Source: Pseudopyrenochaeta lycopersici
Lineage: Eukaryota; Ascomycota; Dothideomycetes; Pleosporales; Pseudopyrenochaetaceae
Direction: 5' to 3'
Length of the DNA stretch: 64,000 bases
NCBI GenBank assembly: GCA_003313425.1
Contig: NHZP01000001.1
Span: 1,054,001 to 1,118,000 of the forward strand
The translations under genes were made by a program, and so were the position numbers. Shown piece by piece: positions 22,601 through 34,600 of the stretch (positions are counted from its first letter, which is position 1; every line of letters starts with the position of its first letter). The notes beneath the pieces were generated by a model. It saw only the letters and a program-made list of their open reading frames with translations, was not told the origin of the DNA and searched no databases.

Positions 22601-25600
22601 TCTCCTAGTTGCGTGGTGGTACTGGCAGGCTCATCGACTATTGCTGGACTCTTCTCCGAATGTTGAACCTCGGAGGATTGGTCAATCGCAGCGTCCGATT
22701 TAGTGAGCGACTGCTCCTGAAGATCCTCTGGCAACTGAGTCGGTCTTGATTCGGCAACCGGCTCAGAATGCTCTGGTGTAGGAGGCTCGATAACGGGCTC
22801 AGCGATCTCAACGACAGTAGTAGTGGTATCGGCCAAGGGCTCTTCAACAACAGATCCTCGCTTCTTCTTTTCCTTTTTGCTCTTTTTCTCTTTCTTCGCC
22901 ACAGCAACAGCTCCGTCATCTGCTGTGGGTTCTCCTGCCTCCTTCTCTACAGTAACCTGCTCCGCAGGCAAAGCTCTCTCCCCGGCGCCCTCCACATTCT
23001 CTTGCGTGCCCTCTGGCCGTACATTCGCACTTGTAAAATCAACAAACTCGCTAGCAATAACAGGAAGGGGATATGAGGTCGGTATCCCCGAGAAAGGTAT
23101 AGGTGTCTCCGAAGGTATAAGAGTGGTTGGAGACGACTGAGTATCAGAAACTTTGGCTTCCTCAGACGTCTCATCCGCTAAAAAAGGCACGGACTTCTTG
23201 GATTGTTTCTTAGCCTTCTTCTTATCCTTCTTCGATGTTGACGCGGTCGCGTCGTCCTCGTCGATCGACTTAGGTTCGCTTGTCAGCTCGTCAACCACGT
23301 GGGGGCTTGGTGGTTGAGCCTCCTTTGGTTGCTCCTCACTTGTTGGCTCTTCGGTGGCTTGTGGGACAGAGGGTGGGTCTTCCTGAACGAGTTCCTTGAT
23401 TGCTTCCTCTGCAGGGGTGACAGGCTGAGATGGCTCGTTGTCAGTGACGGATGCACGCTTAGACTTCTTCGCTTTCTTCTTTTGCGCCTTCGAAAGTAAT
23501 ACTCCTGCTTCTGGTTCAGCTTGTTCGTCCTTCTGATCGTCGATCACTGCAAGCGAAGGAGTGGTCTCTTCGCCTGGTGTAGCTCGTTCTGTTTCTAGCG
23601 GCTGCGTTCCCTCAGACACAGGTATCACTTCCACAGGCTGTGACTCCAAGGTTGCTGAAGTAGCAACAGCATGCTGTTCATCAAAAGGGGCCATGGCTGC
23701 TTCCTCATCAAGAGCTAGCGGTGTCGCAATTGGGGCGTTGTCAGTGGAGATGTCTCTTGCCTCTTGGGTTGGCTGTTCGACAAGAGCAGAGGATGCACTC
23801 TCTGCAACTGAGCCACGCTTCGCCGCCTTCTTCGCCTTTTTCTTGTCTTTCTTTGACGTCGACGCAGAAACCTCATCTTCAACTACACCTTTCGGAGATT
23901 CCTCCACCAACACAGGACCGGAAGTCAATGGCTCGTCCAAAGACATGGAAGCATCGACTGCTTGCGTCTCGTGAGGAACAGCAGGGACCTCAACTTGCTG
24001 CGCATTAGTAGGAACGATGTTGGCTTCTTCCATAAGCGGTTTGTCAGCCTCACCAACCGGAGTCGAGGGTGCTGAAAGCTCAGCTTCTGCAAGAGACGCA
24101 CGCTTGGCCGCTTTCTTTGCCTTCTTCTTGTCCTTCTTAGCTACTGACGCGAAATCTTCCTCCTGAATATTCTCTTTTACCAGTTCGTCGGAAATCGGTG
24201 GCGTAGAAGCAAATTGCTCAGCCTGAACGAAGTCAGGCAATTGCTCCTCGGTGACTGCGATAGGAGGAAGCTGCTGCACATCAAGCGGACTCTCCTTCTT
24301 CTCTTCCACTGGTGTCTCGATTGGTGTCGAAGGATCGCTCTCAGCAACAGAACCACGCTTAGCTTTCTTTGCCTTCTTCTTTTCCTTCTTAGACAGGGCA
24401 ATTGAGTCTTCCGCCGGGACCGTGTCTTTTGGTAGATTGTCAACAATTGGTGGCACAGGCGATGGCTCTTCAAAGACTGTAGGGACTGGGGTTGGTAGCT
24501 CTTCGATAGTCAGGGTTGTGGGGATTGGCTGGGTATCAGTTGGCATCTCTTTCTCTTCAACCGGTGTCGCAGGAATGGACAAGGAGTCTTCAGCAATGGA
24601 GCTACGTTTGGCCTTCTTCGCTTTTTTCTTGTCTTTCTTAGACAAAGGTGCTGTGTCGTCTGCTGGGGTAGCATCGGTCGATAATTCACCAATGATTGGT
24701 GAGATAGAAGCTGGCTCTTCAGTAATTGTAGGACTAGAGACTGGCTGACCGGTGGGTCCAATCTCCTTCTCTTCGATAGTCGTAGCTGGGAGGGAAACGG
24801 TTTCCTCGGCGATGGAAACACCATCATCTTTCTTGGCCTTCTTCTCGTCGTTTGCCTTCGATAGGGTGGCCCACTCATCAGCCTCAACTGGCTCCGTGGA
24901 TGGTGTCTCGGTAAAAGTGGGGGTAGGCAGTGGTTGCCCCTCAAGTGGCACATTTGTTGACCCATCAGTCGGTATTTCAGGCACCGTGGGAACGGAAATT
25001 AACGACTCGTCAAGGGGCGCATTTTTCAACTCGAGCGTTGGCGTGTCCAGTGGAGTAGATGGCTCACTTTCGACAATAGAAGCGCGTTTGCCCTTCTTTG
25101 CCTTCTTTTTGTTCTTCTTGGAAGTGGTTATCTCGTCAATATCAATTTTCTGCTCTGGCTCCGCTGATGCGTCATCAGCTTGGGGAGTGGGAGCCTGTTC
25201 ATCAGTGGCAACTGGCACGGGTTCTAGCTCAAGTGAAGATGTCAAATTGATATCTTCAATCAGCCCTGTCGTAGGCGCAAGCACATCTTCCTCAGCGACT
25301 TCGATAGGAACGGCTTTTGAAGAAGTGGACTCAGAGGCAACATTGCTTTCAGGCAAAGGTGCTATAACAGGAGGTGGCTCGGCGGTACTGGCTTGAGGGC
25401 CTTCCTCGACGGCTTCATTTGGAAATGCTGGCTCCAATTCGGTACTCGGAGTTTCAGGTTCGGAGATGGACTTGCCCTTCTTACTCTTCTTCTTCTTGGC
25501 CTTCTTAGAAGTTGGTGCTTGTTCTTCGATATCAACCGGATGCTCAAGTTTTGGTGCTTCCAGCTGTGATGTCTCAGACTGCGGTAACTCCGGCAGAGTC

Positions 25601-28600
25601 TGATCGCGGAAAGTTTCGCCTTCGAGTGGAACTTTGAAAGAGATAGGCTCCGCCAGTTGACCCATTTCAAGGGCAAGTTCCCTTTCTACAGGTAAATCTT
25701 CGCTAGTTTCCATCGTAGATTCCTTCTCAGGGGCAGCGCTTTCGATCGGCATCTCCGGCTGAGGTGTTTCCATCGGTGGCACGATGTCTTCAATAGGTTT
25801 GGCTTTGAATGTATCATCCACGGAGAGCTCAGATTGGGCGATACCAGGACTCTGCTCAAATGTGTTATCTTGACTGGCTTTACCCTTCTTCCCTTTTTTC
25901 TTGGTTGTCTTCGAAGACAGCTCAGTCAAATCGGTCTCAACAATTGGCTCAACGGTTGTGGAACTTGTCGTGACGTCCTGCTCAAGTGCGTCCTGTTTTG
26001 ATAATGCAGTCTCAGGAGGAAGATTCTCAGGCAAGGAAGGCTCAGGTGAAGGCTGCCGGTCAAGAGTTGCGCTAAGTTCATCCTGCGGTGGCTGTACCGG
26101 GTTTTCGATGCTTTTATCGATATGGACAGGCTCCGAAGTGAGGTGAATTTGGGGTATGGGCTCCTCACTTATTGGCGTGCTTGGCTCCGTATCATCTTGC
26201 TTGCCCTTCTTGCCCTTCTTCTTCTTTTTGGCTTTCTGAGAAGAAGGTTCGGCCACGTCGACTTCCACTGCTCGCTCGAGAGGCGCAAAAGACGTATCGA
26301 TATTATGCACAGGATCATCATGCGCAGGGATTAAAGTATCATCTGCCTTCTCTCCAGCTTGTGCCGCATCAGCAAGCGGTAGTAAGTTTGCATCTGGCGT
26401 TGTCTCATCTTTGGCACGAGTCTCATCTTGCACGGGCAAAGCAGCATCGTCAATATTGCCCTCAGTCTGAGTGGCTTCCGTCGGAACTGCGAATTGGATC
26501 GTAGGATCCTCGCTGATAGGTGTACTGGGCTCCGTAATATCAGTCGATTTACCTTTCTTGCCCTTCTTTTTCTTGCTCTTTTTTGAAGTTGCAGCTGATT
26601 CTTCTTCGATAATGGGATCCGTGATCTGGTGACTCAGTGTTCTGATGTCCGAGGTAGCAACGTCTCTGATGGTCTGCTCGTCTTGTGTGGGCTCTGGACG
26701 AATGTTCTCGATCGGTATCGAAGATTTCGATTCTTCTAGTAGAGACTCAACCGGGAGTGTAGGGGGCACACCAACTTCGGACTTGTCTTCTACTGGGTCA
26801 AGAGTAGCTGCTTGAAGCACTGCGTCTGAAGCTGCAGGTAAAGGAGCATTGGTGAACTCGGTTTTGGCAGTTTCCTGGAGACTTTCTGGCTCAATCATTC
26901 CTTCAGGCGCATCCGTGGTGCTTGGCTCAATGTCAACTGACTTGCCCTTTTTGCCTTTCCTTTTCTTTGCCTTCTTAGATAAGGTATCGATTTCTTCTCC
27001 CACAGGCGCAGAAGGCTGCGATGACTCTTCTGCCAAATCATCTTGTCTCAGCGGAGTACTGTCAATGGAAGGCTCGACTTCTGATGAATCTAGTAGAGAC
27101 TGTCCTTGTACAGGAGCAGAATCTTCGAAGCTGGGCTCGGCCTGAACAGGCTCGACGGGTGTCTCAACTAGCGTTGGCTCTTGGAGTGATTGCTCGATAA
27201 CAGGCGCAGCGATTTCAGGAGTAAGCTCAGCTTGAAGGCTTTCGCCAGGAATCTCGAGGTCGCGCTGTTCTTCGGACGCCAGTGTGTTCGGTTCAATATC
27301 GACAGATTTTCCCTTCTTGCCCTTCTTCTTCCTTGCCTTCTTCGAAGAGGTAACTATATCTTCCTCCATGGGAGTAGAAGGTTGCGACAGTTCTTCAGTC
27401 AATTCCACTTGCGTCGGCGCAATAATGTCAGGAGAAGGCTCAGTCACCGATGGCGTTTCCAGAGGTTGCACTTCAACAGCAGTAGTATCGTCCAGGCTAG
27501 GCTCAGCTGGAATATTCTTCACGAGTGGCTCAACTTCGTGCTGTTCTTCAGGGATTGGGGCTTCGGCGACTCGGGTGCTTGACTCTTCATCTGCCCCTTT
27601 CCCCTTTTTACCTTTCTTCTTTTTCTTGTCTTTCTTCGAAGAAGATGGTAAAGCAGACTCATCGTTTGCCGCCGGTTCTGCAGATTTGTCAAGTGCCTGT
27701 GACAATTCTTCATTCAATACTGAGGGGATATCAGGCTGTAGGTCGAATTGTACAGACTCAGCTACCTTCGAAGGCTCATCAAGAGTTTTGTCAATAACGT
27801 CTTCAGCGCCTCCATCATCTCTGGCAATGTCGCGTTGGGATAGGTCCTTGGTATCTTCAAGTCGAGGCTCAATATCTTTCTCGGTGCTCTCATGTTTGGT
27901 CTCTAGGTCCATGCTCTTGCTTTCCTCCTGAGCACCGGAACTTGACTCAACAGACTTCTCCTGGGGTATGCTCTCCTCGACCGGTGTCTCAGTACCCTTA
28001 CTCTTCTTACCCTTCTTCTTTTTCTTGTCTTTTTTAGAAGAAGCGGGCAGCACCGACTCGTCGTCTGCTGTTGACTTTGCAACTTGGCTACTTTCTTGAG
28101 AAGACTGTGCAACGACTGGAGTCTGAATATCTCGTTCCGATTCGAGTTGGACAGGTACCGTGGGCTCATCGTCAGTAGGCTCAATTGCATCCTTGGTAGC
28201 TGGCTCGGCTTTGACGGAGTCGGACTGTAACTGGACTTGAGCATCTTCTGGAAGATGGTCTCCCTCTTTTTTATCGTCTTTACCACTGACCTCAATGTCT
28301 TGAGGCTCAACGACATCTTCAGTGGTCTCTACAGCCTTGAAAGGTGCGTCTTTTTGATCAATCTCTTGCGCTGTGACAACATCCCGCCCCGGAAGCTCTA
28401 GTTCAACAAGTTCCTGCACTTCCGCCCCTTCAACTGGTGTCTCCGTACCCTTGCCCTTTTTCACTTTCTTCTTCTTTTTGTCCCTTTTTGAAGGAGACGC
28501 TGCTGAATTATCCTCAGTTGATTGCGATCCACGTATTGAAATGTCTTGCGTTGTCTCGCCTTGCTCCGGTACCGTCGACACAACATCAATTGTTAGTTTT

Positions 28601-31600
28601 TCAGGGAGCAGAGTATCATTTACATCAAGCCGAGCGGCCACAGAAGGATGGTCCAAGTCTTTTGGCGTTTCAGGATCACCGTGTGCTGTTCCTGAGGGCT
28701 CAGAGATGAGAGCGGAGGGTTCGACAACTCTCGACGAATCGGGGGCATGTTCTATCGGGGCTAGAGTCTCAGAGACAGGTACCGAAGGTTCGGTGATTGG
28801 CTCGGGAGCAGCTTGAGGAGTCTGCGTACCACTCTTCCTCTTGCTTCTCTTGCTCTTCTCCGTCTTAGGCGTGAAACCCCACTCATCCTCTACAGCTGCG
28901 GGCGCAGTCTCGGGAACTTCTTGAACGGCAGGAATGCGCTCCGATTGTACATCCTGGACAGCAACTGCAGGCTCTAGTATTGTCTCTTCGGTAGAACCTG
29001 AGGGCTCTGATATGATGTTCTCAGAGACCACCGCAGGTACTGACAGGCTCTCTTGGGTAGTGGACGTGGTCATCCCATCTGTTTCCTTGATATTGTCTGG
29101 CTTCAGCTCATCTGAAGGGAGTTCCATCGTTGTCTCCACAGTAGGCACAGAAACAAAATCATCTAATTCACGCTCGAGGACAGGCGTACTGGGCTCCGTG
29201 ACGTCTGGTGTCTCCGGCTGCGCACTACCGCGCTTGGCCTTTTTCCCTTTCTTTCCCTTCTTCTTGCCCAAAGCCAGTGTCGCATTCTCATCGGCTGGCG
29301 TAGACAGTCCTATTGCCTTTTGTTCCAGGACGTCGGGTTGTTCGATGACTTTGCTCTCCTGTGGCAGTTCCGTTACATTTCGATCCAGCTGTTGTTCAGG
29401 CGAAAGCTCATCTTGGGTATCAACAGAAGTTGCGGCTTCAGGAATGGGAAGAATGGGCTCTCTAAGAACAGTTGCATTCTCTGGAATATCAGAGAGAATT
29501 TGCTCACCCCCTGCGTCGGCAGCGGTGTCCATTGCAGTTCCAAAAGGGGCTTCGGCCTTGAGCTCACGGTCTATGGGCTCCGCAATTTGTACGCTGGCTC
29601 TCTTTCCCTTCTTTCCCTTCTTACCTTTAGTGTTTTCCGAGGTGATTGGGTGGGATACATCCTCCATAGCTGAAGTTAAGGGTCCAACGGACATAGGCTG
29701 GGTACTATCTTTGACTCGCTCGGTCTGATCGGTTGCGAGTGAACTCTTGTCGTTGAGCGCCGATGTTTCCTCCTCATCAGTTGGCGGGAGTGGCGGAAGA
29801 AGCTCCACTGCATCGCTGACAACAGGGAGATCTCTTTGGGTCTCTACAGGTTCTTGATGGCCTACGGCTGAAGTGTGTGGGAAAGTGAAGGATGGTTTCC
29901 CATCATCTGTAAAGAACGCAGTATGTGGCGTGACATATGCCGAGGTCTTCGTTTGCTCTAATGCATCATTCTTGATAACATCTATAGGGTCCAGATCTTT
30001 GAATGATCTTATGTCGGCTTCTGTTTCGCCTTGTGGTAGTAGCTTTGAGGGTGCTTCTTCAGGCTCTGATGGAGGTAACTCTTGAGCTAGAAGTGGTTCA
30101 TTTCCAGAGTTGTCAAGGGACTGAGAATTGGATGGATTGCTCTTTGGCTGGACCATTACGTCGAGCTGAGGCATGGATTCGACGCGCTCCTCCACAACCG
30201 CCGGCACCGCAATAGTAGTCTTGTGTTCGGACTTCATGTCCATTGAACCAACAGGTGCAATCGGTGGGGGTATCTGCTTGACAACATCTTCTACCACAAC
30301 TGGTACTGGAGTAGGAATTTCACGGGCCGAAGAAGCCTTCTTCTTGCCCCAGCCAATTGCACCCCACAGGCTCGAACCCCAACCCGATTTTGCAGGCTCA
30401 GGCTCAGGAACCACGGAACGTTGATTTGAAATACTTTTAACGGTGTCAGGACTGGCTGCAGTAACGGCACTTTGCTCAGGTACGGCTTCTATGAGTTGTG
30501 AGACCTTCGACTGTGACAGTGCTGGCGTTTGCTCCGACACGGGGGATGTAGCACTATGCATAGTGAATGTTGATGGGAGTTGCTCAGCAGGTGTAGCAAT
30601 TGCCGATCCGTCTTGTTCGACTAGGAAGTTCATTACATCAACCTTTTCCTGTTCGTCAACATCCGCAAATGCTGGTTCGACGGCTTCTTGCTGCATGGTG
30701 TCTTGTTGCGGCTCCGATAAGGCCTTCGGTTCCGCTTCTGGAGTCGAGGAAACGACCTCAGGTAGTATCTCTCGCGGACGCTCGTCTTGCGCGGCTCCTG
30801 TTGGTTCGTCTTTGACCAAGAAGTCCATGACATTCAGGTTCGGATTCCCGCCAACATCAGCGAATGCTGGCTCAAGAATCTCGCGCTCAATAGTCTGTTG
30901 CTGTGGTACCGGACCCGGCAGAATAGCTTCTTCTTTCACAAAGTCCTCCGGAATCACCGAAGATTCAGGCTCGAGTAGTTGACTGCCACGTTTACCCTTC
31001 TTATTCTTCTTCACTTTCTTACCTTTTGGAGTAACTGGAGATGCCTGATCAATGGTAGTTTCGTCAATAGATGTCTCTGTTACGACCTTGGGAGCATTTT
31101 GTCGCTCGGTTTCACTAGTCTCGGCAAAGACAATAGACTTGGTTGGCGTAGTCCTTTCAACACTGGGCGCGTTACCGGATTCAAAATCAATGGACTGCTC
31201 CTCTCGCCGTTTGGTTTCCTCAATTCCCTCCAGCTTGTGGACCGGGAGATCTCGGAGCTCCATTTCTGCATCTGTCTCAAAAGTGACCCGCCTGACCTCA
31301 GTATCTTGGCTGTCTTGCGGTACTGTGCTCTCAAGAACCTTTTCCCGAAGCTCTTTTAAATCGGAAGAACCCGCAGTGGGCTCACCGACAAGTGTAGCGT
31401 CGTCCGTGATAATCGAGTCTTGTGTATTCTTTGCCCAGTCCTCTTCGTTCTCGATGAAAGTAGGGACAAATTGTTCGGCTTCCCGCTGCTCTTCGGTTGG
31501 AGTAGGCAGAGGCGATTCAGCTGTAGAGTCTTTTTGGCCCCTGGCTTTTTTCTTAGCCTTACCTTTTCCCTTGCTATCGCGGCGAAAGAGATTTAGATCA

Positions 31601-34600
31601 GGCTCAATTGGTGGTTCGCTGGGAGCTTGTTCTGGTTTCTTCTCTTCGGCAGAAGGCTTCAGCTTTTCAGTATGGTCTTCAAACCAACCATCCACAGCCA
31701 TAGCAGTATCTGTCTCTTTTATCCTCTGGTGATCTTCAACAGTGAGTTCTCTCGGTGGCGAAGCACTAACGTCGATACTTTTATCTTTTGATCCTTTCTT
31801 GCCCTTCCTGCCCTTCTTTGTGCTTGATGAAGTGGCTCGGTTGAGAGTTGGGCGAACCAACTCGGTCGCGGGCGGTTCGACAGGTACTGACTGCGCCGCG
31901 GCATGCATGGTCTCTTCGTCGAGGTCTCCACTCATGAAATCGTCAGATTTGTATCCAACTGGTGATGGGGACCGATGTCGTAATGCAGCAGCGGTTAAAC
32001 CACCTATTGCTGTGCCAAGTGCAGCGCTTTGGAGCCGGGAAGACATGTTCCTTGGAGATGAGTCCCCACTGCGAGCAGAAGCTATATCACCCATTTTCGA
32101 ATCATCAAGAGGCGCACTCGGGGCAAGACCTGCCTTTGGCCCAGGCAGCTCTTCATATAATTTACCACGCTCTTCAGCCTTCACATGCTCAAGTGCAGCA
32201 GCAAGGACATCGTGAGGAGGACCAACACTCTCCACAGAAGCATGCGGAACGCCATCAGGAAAGTCAGAAGCCTTTGGCGTTGCCTGCCCAGAATCATCGA
32301 CCTCCTCAACTTCACGGTAGGCGAGCTCAGGGTGCTGCAGCTCAGGTCCAGGCTGCGGAGATATGAGGTCTGAGACAACGCTGAGAGGATCGAAAAAAGG
32401 ATCATCTGACGTCACACTGGCGCTCATCTGAGGTGACTCGAGAGCAGATTCATACTCCACGTCTGTCTCTGTCGCAGACTCCGCTCGAGAGGGGCTGCCA
32501 CTTGAAGGTAGAGCTGGCAATATTTCATCAATCTCATCAGATTTACGGTTGCGCTCGACAAGATACAATGGCCGGAACTCCCGGGACGTCTTGAACTCAG
32601 CAGAGTGAGACTTGGCATGACGAGTACGAAGAGGGGAGCTCCCAGGAAGTGGGCTAGACGCCGGCTCAGGCTCAACGTCACGCTGCACGCTAGGAGATCC
32701 AGGAGGCTTTCGAAAGCGGATTGGGACGGCCGTTGAAGACAATCGACGTTCAGCAAAGTGCGATGATGGGCGTACAGTTTCTGGAGATCGAAGTGGAGAA
32801 CTTGGTCTTGAGAGTGGTAGAGGAGGGAATTCATCCGGAAAAGCTTCGAGCTGCCATGGTTGCAGCCCTGTGAGGCGTGTCAACAGAGCGCGACTATCTT
32901 CGAACGACAGTTCAGGTGGTGTACGTGGACGATCGATACTTCCAGGTGCGGTGAGGAAGCCGTGATTATTGTCAAGTGTTGGTAAGGGAAACTCGGGCCG
33001 ATCTCCAGGGATGATGCCACTATCTTCACGCGCCTGAGTCGCAGGCTCACTTGCGGGCAGTGGAGTTGGAGTGGCGTCGGCCACTGCCCGATTGCCTAAA
33101 AAAGACTGCTGTTCTTGGTCTTGTTGTTCATCGGCATACGAAGGCGAGATTCGAGGGTATGAGCGATCCTATAAACACAACATCAACATTCATTCTAATT
33201 ACATTCAAAACAGTAATGCTATCGCGCATAAGAAGAGCGATGTACCTTGTCGTCATATGAATCCCTCCTGTCACCTTCCCCTCTTTCAGAGCGACTGCTT
33301 CTCTTCTCGCGACGACTACTACTCGAAATGGTTGAGCGAACATCATCGTCGTCTGAACCGTACGTCGAACCGCGGTCCGACCGATGCTTCCTCCTACGAT
33401 GCTTGCGTTCTTCATCCTCATCATCCTTCGACTTGGAAGACTTGCTCGAGGTTTCTGCTAAGTTCTCCTTCGACTTGCTGAACAGTCCGAACAAACCACT
33501 AGAACGCTTTTCCCTTTCTTTCTCTTTCTTCGAGAACCGATCGTCATCATAGCGGGAAGAAGATGAAATGATGGAAGCGTTGTCATCATCACCATCCCGT
33601 CTTGACTTTCTTCTTGACGACTTTCGGTCATCAAAAAGATCCCCTGGTTCGGATGCCGCAGACGAGCGAGACCTAGCTTTACTCTCGACAGATCCATCTC
33701 TCTCACTTCCTCGTCTCTTGTGCTTACGTCTTCGCTCACCATTCGCTTCAGAGCGAGCCTCAGAGATCGTGGACTTCGTATCCCAATCGTCGGAACGCTC
33801 ATCAGTGTCACGACGGCGATGCCTCCGCTGTCGTTCACTGCCCTCGTCGAATTCGTAGCCTCGATCACGGCTCGGCTCTCGGCTCTCGGACTTTGCCTCC
33901 CGACGTCGACGTCGCCTTTCTTCGCGATCTGGATCATCGTATCTGCTGCTTGAAGAGATGACTGATCTCACATCTTCGTCATCATACTTGCTACGTGATT
34001 TTGTGGCGTCGTCATCGTATCTGCTTCGCGTGATTGAGTCCTCCGTATTGTACTTAACATCGTACTTGGGCGACTCGAGGGATTTGGCTTTAGACTTCTC
34101 TCTTTCTTCTGACCCCGCCGAAAAGAATTCATCCGAATCTCGCTCTGCCGGCTCCTTGCGTGGTAAATCATCGGGAGCGTAATAACCGGAGTCGTACACA
34201 TCTCGAGCGATGGGCGGCTCTGCTGGAATGGTAGCTGCAGAACTGGTGAACACCTGGGGAGCCTCAACAAGAGCCTGTTCGTTGGAGGCAAATGAGTGCC
34301 TCTGAGCTCCCATGTAATCGTCGTATTTCATCTCTGTCCTGAGCGGAGATCCTATCGTTGGCGAGAACTTGCCACTACTGTGTCTTTTATCCTTCTTCCG
34401 CTGAGGTGTCTTGACATCGGTTAGTTCAGCATCCTGAGAAGTTGTGCTGGTTGTATTGGGCTGGACGCTGTCATCGAGCGTGCGGACGCCATTGGGAGGA
34501 GATGCCGGAGCTTCGCGATTGGTGTGTTTGGCTGCAGACTCTAGCTTCTGCCTCGCATGTTCAAGGTCTGAAGCCATCCTGTCTTGGTCTTGCTTCATGG

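Larger units (their letters stand above)
12379..33168 (-). other. Exon 2 of leashin, 20,790 nt without an intron
   Basis: A single open exon of 6,930 codons. It is bounded by an acceptor at 33169 (TATAG) and a donor at 12378 (GTAAGC). It encodes residues 2555-9484, which are almost entirely disordered Pro/Glu/Ser/Thr-rich sequence with lysine blocks. The apparent Met start at 33084 is a GTG codon. The true sequence continues upstream for 28 codons to the splice acceptor and joins residue Lys2554. Confidence 0.88.

Noticed and set aside
12361..33084. A stand-alone 6,907-residue protein starting at 33084
   Set aside because: The apparent start is GTG, coding continues 28 codons upstream to a splice acceptor in phase with the 2,554-codon exon, and the 3' end reads through a consensus donor.
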